Source: Phycomyces nitens
Taxonomy: Eukaryota; Mucoromycota; Mucoromycetes; Mucorales; Phycomycetaceae
Length of the DNA stretch: 64,000 bases
Assembly: GCA_022702545.1 (NCBI GenBank)
Contig: JAHRBC010000005.1
Location: 1,736,001 to 1,800,000 of the forward strand
Reading direction: 5' to 3'
Position 1 is the stretch's first letter; each line of letters starts with the position of its first letter. This document shows positions 36,285-47,034 of the stretch, piece after piece. Made by a program: the position numbers and the translations under genes. Under the pieces are notes generated by a model. It was not told the origin of the DNA. It saw only the letters and a program-made list of their open reading frames with translations, and made no database searches.

Positions 36285-37370
36285 CAATCCCTCCCTCTAG
36301 GTTGGCTAATGGCACAAATTTGGCTCTCTCCAACAAAAACATACTTCTCTATGCTATCATCCCTGTTTTCTTGCTTTCTACTATAATATTATGGTATAAA
36401 AAATTCACTTAATTAAAGAGCAAACGTATGGTGTTTACAGAATATGGTACCAAAGATTTTTTTTTAGTATTTTGTGTGTAATCCTTTTGTTCTTTTGAAG
36501 TGCATGTAGTCGATTTGGCATAGAATTACAATGTGCTGCACACACATCAACTGGTATTTTATACCATTCTTCTTTCAAAACTTGCTTCAATTCTTTTAGG
36601 TTCTTGGGCTGTATGCAGGCCACTTTATCACCTCCAGATCTGCGTTCTTTTGGTACTCTTTTACCATTTTGCTTCTATGGCATGGAGAATTGTCTTGCTG
36701 AAAGATAAAAGAGTCGTCTTGCTCATACTCCAAATTGTTTTTGAATGGAATTAAGGTATTTTGGAGTATATTCTTATACCCCCATTGGCCCAACACCACC
36801 AGACTAAACGCATCCCCAGACCATTACGTATCCTCCTCCACCTTGGATTCTGGGACGTACACAGTCTCTGCTGTACTTCTCTGATCGAAGACGCCAGACT
36901 CGTACATTCTTGCACATTGGGAACAGCATGAATGTTGATTCATCACTCCAAATCACTCGATCCCAGCGTTGATTCACCTCCTTGGCATGCTGGGCAAAGG
37001 CAAGGCGGTTTCTACGATGATGCTCAGTGAGCCACGGCTTGTATACTGCTATGCAAGACTTCATATGAAGAGTCTTGATAGCAGCACGCATTGTATCCTT
37101 GCAAACGTATCTTCCCAGATTCACCCCCATTATGCTGATCAGCATATCTAAACTGGCCGCTCGATCCTTTTTTATTATCTCTCTGCGCAAAACGCGCAAG
37201 TCTCGTTCACCAAATATCCTTGAGGGTCCCTTGTGCCTGTGTGTAACTGTCGTTCCAGTCTCTCTGTGCCTTTGGACTGTATTATAAGCAGGAATTTCTC
37301 TGACCAGGGCTTGTAGTCTTTCTGGACTGGCATTTAGTTTAAAAGTAAGCACCAAAGACATCGCCAACGT
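36285..37370 (-). mobile_element. Tc1/mariner element, family A copy 1 (truncated)
   Basis: The 3' end of the element is at 36285, next to TA (36283-36284), and starts CAATCCC...AGGTTGGCTAATGG, as in copy 2. The element reads leftward and matches copy 2 (47035-48405) over most of the transposase. The 5' inverted repeat and the first part of the transposase gene are missing; unrelated AG-rich DNA follows beyond 37370. Confidence 0.85.
36435..37367 (-). pseudogene. Tc1-type transposase remnant, family A copy 1
   Basis: The open part (37367-36804) reads through TVTHRHKGPSRIFGERDL, WDRVIWSDESTFMLFPM (first catalytic Asp) and GGGYVMVWGCV. An in-frame stop replaces the Trp codon after VWGCV, and about 28 nt present in copy 2 are missing just downstream. 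The frame resumes in QDDSFIFQQDNSPCHRSKM (second Asp) and KWPAYSP. The N-terminal 30 residues (MSLVLTFKLNASPERLQ...) replace the helix-turn-helix coding region found in copies 2 and 3, so this copy is not functional. Confidence 0.88.
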
Positions 37371-38121
37371 TGCAGCAAGAAAAAGAAAAAGAAAAGAAAA
37401 GAAAAGAAAAGAAAGGTTATAGAAAAAAGCAAATCAACGCGTTGGCGTTTTATATATCAAAAGAGCGGGGATTAGAAATAGTGAGGTTTCAAAATCTGCT
37501 ACTAAGTGTGCAAAGTTAGCTGATAGACTAAATTATATGGTCTTGAAGTGGTTACTTGAGAGTATCTTGTAAATATTATGAATACATGGCTATCCAAAAT
37601 GGTCACGATTGATAGTGGATTATCATAATTTGGCTTCTACACAACATTCTTTATTAGGGCATTGAATGCAATCCTAAACACAACATCTCCTGTGTTTCAT
37701 TTAAACCATTGACGAAACATGAGAATCTTGCTGGATAGACTAGAATTAATCAATGGTCATGTCTTGTTAGTAATAATGATTCATTCATTTATTTATTGCT
37801 TTTTACTTTGCTTTGATAATCCAGATACTTGATCTCAAAAGCGTCTCTTTTGGTTAACAATAATATTTTGTATCGATCTGCAAAGTTTGGCGATTTATAG
37901 ACACCAGAGATCGAAAAATAAAAACAAGGATAGGCAACGGGTTTATGCTGATCAAAATATCTAGAAAACATGATGGCGCTCCATTAACACCCCCTTTTTC
38001 GTTAAACATTACATGCGTATCACTCTTAAAAACAAACAAACAAGATAAATACAAGAGAATTGGATAGCCAAGATCTCTTGGAATCCTCTTGTTTCTACTT
38101 TATAACCCTTTCTCTCTTCAA
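37371..38121. other. intergenic, upstream of GT8 gene
   Basis: Starts with an AAAAG-type repeat (37378-37415) at the broken end of the Tc1 copy. The rest is AT-rich without a gene. A pyrimidine-rich leader (38096-38118) precedes the GT8 start. Confidence 0.45.
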
Positions 38122-39032
38122 ATGGTCTCCAAATCATCCAAGAATTGCGCATGGGCAATTGTACTCACAAGTACAAATAAATATGTAAAGGGAATTCTTG
38201 TGATTGCAAAGGCCCTCCAGAACCTCAAGAGCAGCTACCCTCTTTTGGTCCTCTACACCCCGGCTGTTACTGAAGAAACGGTTGAGCAACTGAGACAGGC
38301 TGGATGCCGCATGAAATCCATCAAGCCCATCAAACCACTGGGCAAGACCAGCTACTTTACCGAACGGTTTACAGACACCTGGACAAAATTGGCAGTGTGG
38401 GAACAGGACGAGTACGATCGACTGGTCCTGATGGATGCCGACATGCTTCCGATCCAGAACATGGATGAATTGATGGAGATGGAGATGCCAAAAGGCTGGA
38501 TAATGGCCTGCCATGCCTGTACATGCAACCCCCAAAAGATCAAGGCTTACCCAGACAGCTGGTAGGTAGCATTGAATAATTGCACTTTTACCAACCATTG
38601 GACAGGATCCCTGCCAACTGCCCGTACACTGGGTGTAACAGGTCTGCGCCCGAGCCGGCTGCCACAGCACAATCTTACTTTAACAGTGGTCTGATCGTTC
38701 TTGAGCCAAGTCGAACCACGTTTGATGAGATCTTTGGACAACTGATGGCCGTGGAGGATCTGACGGTGTATCTGTTCCCAGACCAGGATTTCTTGAACCA
38801 GATATTTGACCAAAAGTGGGTGAAGCTGCCTTATGTCTATAATGCCCTCAAGACCCTGGCCGGGACACACGAACCAATGTGGGACCAGAAAAAGGTGAAG
38901 AACGTGCACTATATCTTATCCAAGCCCTGGGATGCGGACCGAGATGCCCAGGAGCCAAAGGATGTCTACCATGACCTCTATAAACTGTGGTGGGATGCCG
39001 ACGACAGCCTATCAATCAGCCAAAGAGCATGA
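38122..39032 (+). CDS. GT8 family glycosyltransferase (glycogenin/galactinol-synthase type)
   Basis: Two exons (38122-38561, 38606-39032) give 288 residues. The N-terminus CAWAIVLTSTNKYVKGILVI with ALQNLKSSYPLLVLYTP is the Rossmann start of GT8 enzymes. The metal-binding DxD motif is LVLMDADMLP (about residue 107), and the C-terminal half has QSYFNSGLIVLEPS, FPDQDFLNQIF and VHYILSKPWD, all diagnostic. There is no signal peptide, so the enzyme is cytosolic, using a UDP-sugar and Mn2+. It resembles the short fungal glycogenin-like/galactinol-synthase-like group rather than true glycogenin with its long glycogen-synthase-binding tail. The acceptor is not known from sequence. Confidence 0.92.
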
Positions 39033-39737
39033 GGGATGTGTGTGTGTGTGTGCTGGGCTGATTTGGTGTTTGGGATCAAAATCTAATCAAAATAAAGACT
39101 TGGATTTTCAGTTAGAGATTATGAGTCTTTAAACACATGGCTGTTGTTTTGTTGGATCCAAAAGAAGTCAAAAAAACAAATTGATCCAAAGCCACCAATC
39201 CCCAGTCTGAATATTTTTTTTTTATTATTTTTTATTTTGAAAAAGGACGTTTTGGATCGCACAGACAGCCAATATCCAGAGACAAGGCCTAATTGTGCGC
39301 TTGTGCTCTTGGTTTGATTGGTACCACTCTAACCAACCAACCAACCAACCAACCACCTCTCCCCCCAAAAAAAAAGAAAAAAAAAACTTTGGACCTGGCT
39401 GAGCAATTTGTGATGAAAAGGCAAATTGGATATTTGAGATCAAAAATCCAAACGCAAATTTGCTGGGATCCAAGCAGTAAAATCAAATGATATCAATAAT
39501 GTCAATAGATAGCTACTCAACTGACCATCTTATAAAGAAAAACAAGATGGGGCCGAGCTTATTAAAGAGGTTAGCAAGGGTGACGACAGGTCTTTGCGAT
39601 TCTTGTGCTCCTATATCTACAGCTGTTTGTCCGGACCGAGTTGTATACAGATCCGGTCTGCCGACATCACGCTAGTTCGAACCGGAAATACTGTATTTCT
39701 ATTCAGTGCCAGACTTACTCTACTAAAGGTTCAAACC
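39033..39737. other. intergenic, upstream of WD40 scaffold gene
   Basis: Contains a TG run (39037-39050), an AACC run of about six copies (39332-39354) and poly-A/T tracts. The frames open across it are low complexity. Confidence 0.5.
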
Positions 39738-42700
39738 ATGGATCTGTTCCCAGTGAATTCTGGAAATGTGGCTCCTCCACCATCGCAATGCGCACCAATT
39801 GGATCATACCAGCTAAACTATTCGGCAAACAATGGCTCTGCTTCTCCTGCCCTTGGACCGAATGGACTGCGGAGAAAGCGGAAAGAAGTGCCTCGACCTG
39901 TACACAATGTATGTCTGACATGACTTGTCATTGATTATAATCCTGTTTTTTCATTTGCAATTCCAGTTAAAACTAGAGCGAATCCTTGGCCTGACAACAG
40001 CCTCCTCGAATATTCTTGCGACTGCAGAGTCTCAAGACCTCATAGCCTATGCAGCAGGTGCTGTAGTAGTGCTCTATAACCACAAGAAAAATAAGCAGGT
40101 TGGATTCCTGTACCCTCCCACTGTTGCTGCCTCTCCTGTTACAGCTGCTGGAGGGACTGCAGCAGGCATACGGCCAGTTGCAACCCATCCACTCAGTATG
40201 ACTCCACTTTTGGCACCACTTGCTGGACAAGCCGAATTTGCTGTGCCGGGCACAAGGGAAACTGACGAGAAAAAGAACACGCCGGCCAACCAGAGGGCCA
40301 AACCAATCAGCTGTTTGACCTTTTCTCCCAATGGCAATTATCTGGCTGCTGGCGAGGTAACACATAAGCACCAAGGACCATCACTTACCTTGTCATAGAT
40401 GGGCCACCAACCTAGGATTCTTATCTGGGATGTGAAAGAGAGAGTGCTTCTCCACGAGTGTCGGGGGCATAAATTCGGAGTGTTTTCCTTGGCATTCTCA
40501 CCCAACATGCGTTACTTGGTGTCCATCGGATTTCAGGTGCAAACAACTGGCATGGCATATAGTCATGTGTCTAGCACAAAAGCAAGCTCATGCCTGGTAT
40601 GTTGGACTCTTTCTATATATAGCATGATGGCTACATCTACGTCTGGAACTGGCGCAAGGGCACAAAGCTGGCCGGCAACAAGATCACCAGCAAGGTCAAT
40701 TCGCTCTCGTTTGCAAAGGACGGCACCTATTTTGTTACGGCTGGCCTACGACACTTCAAGTACTGGTATTTAGACGCACGCGGCCGTATTCCAAAAAGAG
40801 TGAGTAAAGTAAGGCTAGGAGGAGTGTCCAGCTCAGCTAACACATTTTAGCAGGGCAACCTTTCTTCCCGGGAAACACAGGTTCTTGACGGAAGATCAGG
40901 GATCCTTGGGTCCCTTAGGGAAAGTAACTTTGTAGATGTAGCCTGCGATCGGCTGACGGTCGGCAGCGTATACTTTCTCACAGACAATGGGATAATGGGC
41001 ATGTTCAAGGAATCCCGGGTGATTGACAAATGGGTCGATCTGCAGGCAAGTCTAAAGTCAGGGTGTAAAATAGTCTGGATTGAATTAAATTTAATGGGTC
41101 AATGGGTCAATCAATAGGTTAAAGGAGCCTATTCACTCTCGGTCTCATCCACATATGTGATCTGTGCCTGTGCAAATGGCATAATAAGGTAATAATGGTC
41201 TCAAGTGCTTGCCTTTACTCATCCAATTCCAGGCTATTTGAGCCAGGAACCCTAAAGTATTGCGGAATGATACCCAAACCACATCCGCTGGGAATCGACA
41301 TTAGCTGTATAACATCGCCCGAAAGCCTTCCTGTTGCTGACCCCAATACATGCTATCCAGACATCATTGCGGTTGCTTATGATGACACCAAGAAGCTCAC
41401 TGCAGTCTATTCTGACCGGTCACTCTATGTATGGGACATTAGAGACCTTCAAAAGGCCACAAAATATCGAAGCTTTATGGCCCACAGCGACTGTGTGTGG
41501 GGAGTAGAGGTAAGGCTTATTTCTTTTTTATTTATTTATTTAAAAAAAGACAAGAAAAGCTTCAAGCACTCATTATCATTATTTTTTTTAGGCATGTCCA
41601 TCACTCGACCAAGCCCTATCAAATTCACATATACCACCCAATTCATTTGTCACTCACTCGGCTGATGGCACCATTCGATTCTGGAATCTTGATCATAACA
41701 ACATGAATCCCTCCTCCTCAGCCTCCTCTATTTCTCCCCTGCCAACTTCCTCTCACCCTTCACGCACTGGGCCACTCTCGCCAAGTGATAGCACCATTTC
41801 CTCCAGACGCAACATTTACTCACGCGAATTGGTCAAGATGCTCTATGTTGATACGAATGCCGCAGAATTTTCAAAACTCAAAAAAGATGTCGGTAAGTGT
41901 AAATGTGCATAATGTAATACACAAAAGAAGCTTAATATTCTCCATGTCGGTTAGATCTCGCAGACGATCAACTCCCTGATTTTGGCATCAGGGCACTCAA
42001 AATAAGCAATGACGGTAAACTGATGGCCACAGGCGACCGCAGCGGCAATTTGCGAGTCCATGACATGCAGACATGGGAACAAATCACCTTCCAAGAAGCC
42101 CATGATTCAGAAATCCTCTCAATTGACTTTTCAAACCCTCTCAAAGACGGTAAGGTCATTTGATTTAAAGCCACTGGCCCTAATTTGTTTCCATAGATAC
42201 ACCCTGCTTATTGGCCACAGGAAGTCGCGATCGGTTGCTACACATATTTGACGTCAGGCGCAACTTTCAGCTCGTTCAGAGTCTAGACGACCATTCTTCG
42301 TCAATCACAGCAGTAAAGTTTACAAAAGATGCGGATAAATTGATCAGCTGTGGAGCGGATAAAGGCGTCATATTCCGAAAGCGTGTCACTGATATTCCTG
42401 TACCAAGTGGATGCTTCTATACAACGTACCACAATTATTCTGGCCGTAGCACAGTGTTTGACATGGCCATGGACGTGACAGCTCGCTATGTTGCCACCGT
42501 AACTGGCGAACGTCGTCTCTATGTGTTTAGTATCGAGTCTGGAAAACCATTCTGCATATGTAAGCCAGAAACAGCAGAAGAATTGGCCAATAGCTCTTTT
42601 GCTGAAAATTCAGGAGGAAGTCTGCTCAATATCGACATTGATCCCTTCTCGGGCACTTATGCAGTCACTAGTGGCTCAGATCGTTGTCTTCGTCTATTTG

Positions 42701-43953
42701 ATTTAACAAACAGCATATGCATCGACAAGATCTGCGCCCATGCCGAACTCGTCACCAGCGTAAAGTTCTTCCGCACCTCGACAGACTCACTTCGAATGAT
42801 TAGCACCTGTTCAGATGGCACCGTGTTTGTCTGGAAGGTTAGCGACGAAATTGTGGCTCGAATGAAGGCAAGGGCCAGCGAGAGAGACACAAAACTCAGA
42901 CAGGCCGCTGTCATGGGCGAGTACACCGCACGCACACTTGGAAGAGGCCAAGAGGATGCTCTTTCAGACGAAAAGCGCGCCTTGTTGCTGAGTGGGGAAA
43001 AGTCTCGGCTACGACGGGTATCTACAGCACCCATGCTCAGACCAACCGCCAGCATTTCCCAGATGGTTCGGCAAGGCGAGCGCAAGACTTTTTCGAGTAT
43101 ATCTCCTGCTGAGCAAAAATACGAAAACCTTTACAAGAAAGTGGCAGAGAGAAGAAACAAACTCGAAGTTCCAAACACTGGAATCCCTTCTCGCTTTGAG
43201 AGCCCATTATCAAACTCATTTACTGCAAACCAGTCCACTGTGACCAATACACTAATAACACCACCATCCAGCACTAGACACCATTCTCGCCCTTCATCAA
43301 CAGAAAATTCTGGAAAAGATGGATCAAAAACCTCGACAACACCTCCAAGAACACCCTCAAACACATCAGTCGAAAGAAAGACACCAGAAATCCAAGGAAA
43401 GCTAGGAAGGCTGTACAATGGCCTTCCAACCTCAGGGAGAGAGCGTCTTGTCAGTCAAGCATCACACTACCAACCCCCACAGACTCCCAAAGTCACCCCA
43501 GCCTCCGGGAGGGAGCGGCTTGTTAGCCAAGTATCACATCACCCACCTCCACCAACCCCCAAAGTCATTCCAACCTTTGGTCAACCACGACAACCTCAAT
43601 CGCGTATGAACCAGGTTCTCAGACGCCAAATATCGCGTGATGGATTAAACAGAAAAGACAACCAATCTGCATTAGCGAGCAATACTTCACCTGCAAAAGA
43701 CTCGCCCCGGCTCAGGCCCAGGGCCAGCGAAACGATGCTCAACAAACGTGCAAATGGAGGTCTGTACTATGGCAAAAAAGAAACTGAATCTGTGCCAGAG
43801 GTGCCAGGAAATTCGCTCAGAACTCCCACTCCTCCCAAGCAGCGAAGAAGCAGCGGTGGAGATATACCCCGTCAGCGCTATGTAGAGCCTCCATTGCCAA
43901 AGAGAGAGATTCCGACATTGAATGGACGAACTATTAAGAGTGGTCAGACGTAG
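39738..43953 (+). CDS. WDR62/MAPKBP1-like WD40 scaffold protein
   Basis: Ten exons (39738-39908, 39967-40356, 40399-40536, 40623-40799, 40851-41045, 41118-41188, 41233-41509, 41592-41892, 41955-42149, 42197-43953) give 1223 residues. After a 57-residue leader ending in RRKRKE, the segment LKLERILGLTTASSNILAT with IAYAAGAVVVLYN is the hallmark of the MAPKBP1/WDR62 family. Around a dozen WD repeats (for example HDGYIYVWNWRKG, SVYFLTDNGIMGMF, HSADGTIRFWN, LLATGSRDRLLHIFD, TCSDGTVFVWK) form two propellers up to about residue 850. The last 370 residues are Ser/Pro/Thr/Arg-rich and disordered. Animal members scaffold JNK signalling and act at spindle poles. Intron 5 (41046-41117) uses a GC donor. 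The start ATG has a perfect AACCATGG context. Confidence 0.9.
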
Positions 43954-44704
43954 ATATTCAACATGTGTACAAATTTTGCTTTAACTAATGAGATTGGTTT
44001 ACGTCTGGCCAAAGTGTATAAAGTACAAAAGTTTGTATAATTTTAAAAATAAGCCCCATCGACAATGAAGGTTATGATTTTTTTTTTAAAATGATGTCTA
44101 TCTTACTCCACAAGTTACCACAGTTTTCCAGAGTAATTATCATGGTGTAAAAGACAGAATATTTAGATTGGAGAGGTTCCTTTGGTGTGTAGAATACTCT
44201 TCAAGTTTGCACATGAGATAATTAAACGTAATGTTTCCATGATTATATTTTTTTAAAAAAAGCTGTAATGACCTGTATTTGATGGATAAATTTGTATTTC
44301 TTGCAAGATCATAAAGATATCGTAATCTAGACAACTTTATTTTCAAACAAGCCGATCAGACCACCAGAATACCAAATTCAATTGTTCATTATTCCAAAAA
44401 AGAAGAAGCTTGTTTTGTACAAGATGTCTAGACAATTATATTTTGTTCAAAGTTATATTTAGACAAACAAGATTTGGCACTTTTATTGAATAGTTGTGGG
44501 AATTGGGTACCATAAAACAAGCATTAATGATACAGGAGCAGATCAAGACAAGTCAAGATACAATTGTGAACATGTTCTTAACTCACAATCCAAGAATCAC
44601 ATGAAATATTGATCAGAAACAAAAAAAGACGATAAAACTTTGTTTTTTGATATTATCATGTCTTGAGCCTCATTTTAGAGTCTTTCAATATTTAAAAGAA
44701 ACCC
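43954..44704. other. intergenic, no gene seen
   Basis: AT-rich spacer of 750 bp between two plus-strand genes. A minus-strand frame at 44140-44346 has no motif. Confidence 0.45.
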
Positions 44705-45130
44705 ATGTCGACTCCTGATCGCCCAGTATCAGAAACATCTTTGCAAATACCACCAGTAACACCAATGGTTCACAATGAACATCAAACCAAGGACACCATC
44801 ATGTCTGACCTTGAAGGCGCACAGATATTGTTGGACAGTGTACTTGATGCCTTTGGTTCTCTTTCCAAGAATGCCTCTCAAAACCAGCCCTTTTTAACTA
44901 TACTCGAAAATCAACTAGGCCAGATGTCCAGAAAGATTAGCCAGACAGTGGAAAAGTCAATCAATACACCCTTGACCTTGTCTCCTTCCCCACCCAGTAT
45001 ATCTGCCACTGAAAAGACGAAATCCTTTGGGGACATCGAGGACCTTGGGGACCCAGCCACGCTCTATTTGCTCGAGAGATACTCTAAAAGGCTGCTGAAA
45101 ATGGTGGAGAGAAAGATGGAATCTACATAA
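44705..45130 (+). CDS. small protein of unknown function
   Basis: Single open frame of 141 residues with no intron. The first 30 residues are polar and Pro/Thr-rich. The middle (DLEGAQILLDSVLDAFGSLSKNA through QMSRKISQTVEKSI) looks helical or coiled coil. A Ser/Pro linker follows, then a helical C-terminus (DPATLYLLERYSKRLLKMVERKM). Codon use and complexity are protein-like and the frame sits tidily between two genes on the same strand, 264 bp before EMC7. I do not recognise the family; a subunit of a larger coiled-coil complex is possible but not shown. Confidence 0.65.
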   Translation: MSTPDRPVSETSLQIPPVTPMVHNEHQTKDTIMSDLEGAQILLDSVLDAFGSLSKNASQNQPFLTILENQLGQMSRKISQTVEKSINTPLTLSPSPPSISATEKTKSFGDIEDLGDPATLYLLERYSKRLLKMVERKMEST

Positions 45131-45394
45131 TTAAACATATGTCTATTATTATTGGCTGTTGCTATTTACTGCTCTTCATAAAGTATCTTGATATTCTTTA
45201 TAAACCTTCTTGTAAAAAAAATGATAGAGATATGCTTATTAACCCTATAATAATCATCTTGTATCTTGAGAATATCCCCATTTGTGTATGTGTGATTTGT
45301 GTATCTGATTGGCTTGTCAGACGCTGGGATTCAACAACAGGCCAAAGCACGATTGCACTTTTTTGCAAACAAGGTCTTATTGCTCTGTAACATC

Positions 45395-46319
45395 ATGACT
45401 CGATTCATTAGCTTCACGTACATTGCATGGCTGGCAAGGTATGATGGTCAACTGAATCCAGAGGCTCTGTCATCATAACCTAATAATTGTCCTGCTATAA
45501 AGCCTGCTGTTTACCATTGCACAGGCAGCCAAAGTAAAGGGTGTAATTAAAACAAACGGCATCTTGAAAGGTAAGACTAGTAGGTATATCTATATCTTAT
45601 AGTCTGTCTAACCATCCTTTTTTTATTTTTGCAGACACCACCCAGCTCTCTCCATCAACACGTGTTACACTCAATGGAGAAGCTCATTCTACATGGATCA
45701 AAAAGAATGGAGAATTTGAATTGTCAGTATAAATCTTGATATTAATCAACAAGACTCATCTTTGTAACAGCCTTGACATTGCACCCGGATCCTATCTCTT
45801 GGAAGTTCGATCGATTGACTATATTTTCCCAAAAGTAGGATTGGAATACTCGAAGCTTTAGTACTAATGTCTGGGTGTAGTTGCGTGTGGATGTAGATGG
45901 AGAAGGAGACGTATCTGGTGCTTATACTGGCAGTGGAATCAGTTGGGCTGCTACTGGACTTCCTGTCGATCATCCTTTTGAACTAAAGGCCAAGCTTGAA
46001 GCCGAGTACTTTATTGTAAGGATAAAAAAAAAAGATGAATTGGACCAAAATTAAATGATTGATAGAAAAAACAAGGGTTCAATATCCTGGGCATGTTCAA
46101 GAACCCAATGTTCTTGATGCTTGGGTTCAGTGCTGTGATTATGTTTATTATGCCCAAGATGATGAAGAACCTTGGTGAGTGTGAGGAATTGGTTGGATTC
46201 AAGTGCTAAACTGAGCTATAGATCCCGAGGCCATGAAGGAGATTGGTGCTTCTCAATCAGAGGCCCAAAAGATGTTGACCGAGATGCCCAGTCTTTCAAA
46301 GATGTTTGGTGGCTCTTAG
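45395..46319 (+). CDS. EMC7: ER membrane protein complex subunit 7
   Basis: Seven exons (45395-45438, 45503-45570, 45635-45722, 45771-45834, 45881-46015, 46066-46174, 46222-46319) give 201 residues. MTRFISFTYIAWLASLLFTIAQA is a signal peptide. The lumenal beta-sandwich reads KVKGVIKTNG, STRVTLNGEAHSTW and FLDIAPGSYLLEVRSIDYIFPKLRVDVD. A membrane helix follows (FLMLGFSAVIMFIMPKMMKNL), then the conserved cytosolic tail DPEAMKEIGASQSEAQKML. This is the family architecture of EMC7/SOP4, a lumenal cap subunit of the ER membrane insertase. The frame is exact across all six introns. Confidence 0.93.
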
Positions 46320-46582
46320 AGTATTTTAGATCTGGGCCACTGCCCATCCTCTGTTTACACATTTTAGGCAATCATTTCGCCAAAAAAAAAGTATTATTGG
46401 CTATGAGTTTGTAATCATGGTTTTTTTTTGATATATTTTTAATCTCTCAAGATTTTCTGGGAGGGTTTATCTTAAAATAAACAATCATTAACCAATTATA
46501 TTTTATTACTGATATTGAATTATTTGTATTGGATAATCAAAAGGTGGAAATTCAGAATTAATGGCCAATAGGAACCGAATTT
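46320..46582. other. short convergent spacer
   Basis: AT-rich 3' flank between EMC7 and the minus-strand ORF fragment. No gene. Confidence 0.5.
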
Positions 46583-47032
46583 TTATACATTAATTACATG
46601 AATGTTTCCATGTGCATTAATGACAAGGCCAAACTCCATAACCTCTTTGCATTTCAGAGTTGTATCCATAAGAGTGAGCTCGCAAGGTTGGAAATGCAGA
46701 TTTCCATAAGAATAAGTGCAATAATCAGGAAAAGAAGAGCTAATATCGTAGCTGGCTGTAACTAACGAGTACTTTTGCAAGCTAAACGATCCATCTTGAT
46801 TTCTCAAGACTTTACCAAGCAACAAGGTATTGCCATGCGAAAAGAGTCCGGTTAATCCATCAGATACTTGGGACTTGTTGATATAGTAGTTGTCTGTTTG
46901 GTTCTTTCGAGTACCAAAGAAATTCTTGTTGAAATCCACGTTTTCAGTCTTCAATCTTTGGATCAGAGAACCACTTTCGCCATGGACTAGGCATTCTTTC
47001 TTGACACCATTCTATTTCCAAATCTTGGCGTA
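46583..47032 (-). pseudogene. unknown ORF fragment cut by a Tc1 insertion
   Basis: An ATG-initiated frame of 123 residues runs from 46954 to 46583. The same frame is open further upstream (NGVKKECLVHGESGSL IQRLKTENV) to a stop at about 47009, and beyond the stop it still reads VYAKIWK up to 47032, next to the TA target of Tc1 copy 2. The content is protein-like (GLFSHGNTLLLGKVLRNQDG, CTYSYGNLHFQPCELTL), so this looks like the 3' part of a gene broken by the transposon. I do not recognise the family. Confidence 0.5.
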
Positions 47033-47034
47033 TA

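Noticed and set aside
39332..39354. AACC repeats as an internal telomere remnant
   Set aside because: Only about six 4-nt units; fungal telomeres are usually TTAGGG, and the tract is an ordinary microsatellite.
39660..39690. T-loop-like AGTTCGAACC as part of a tRNA gene
   Set aside because: No matching acceptor stem, D-arm or anticodon arm could be paired around it.
45139..45390. 83-residue hydrophobic frame between the unknown gene and EMC7
   Set aside because: It lies in the short promoter spacer of EMC7, has no conserved motif and reads as AT-rich noise.
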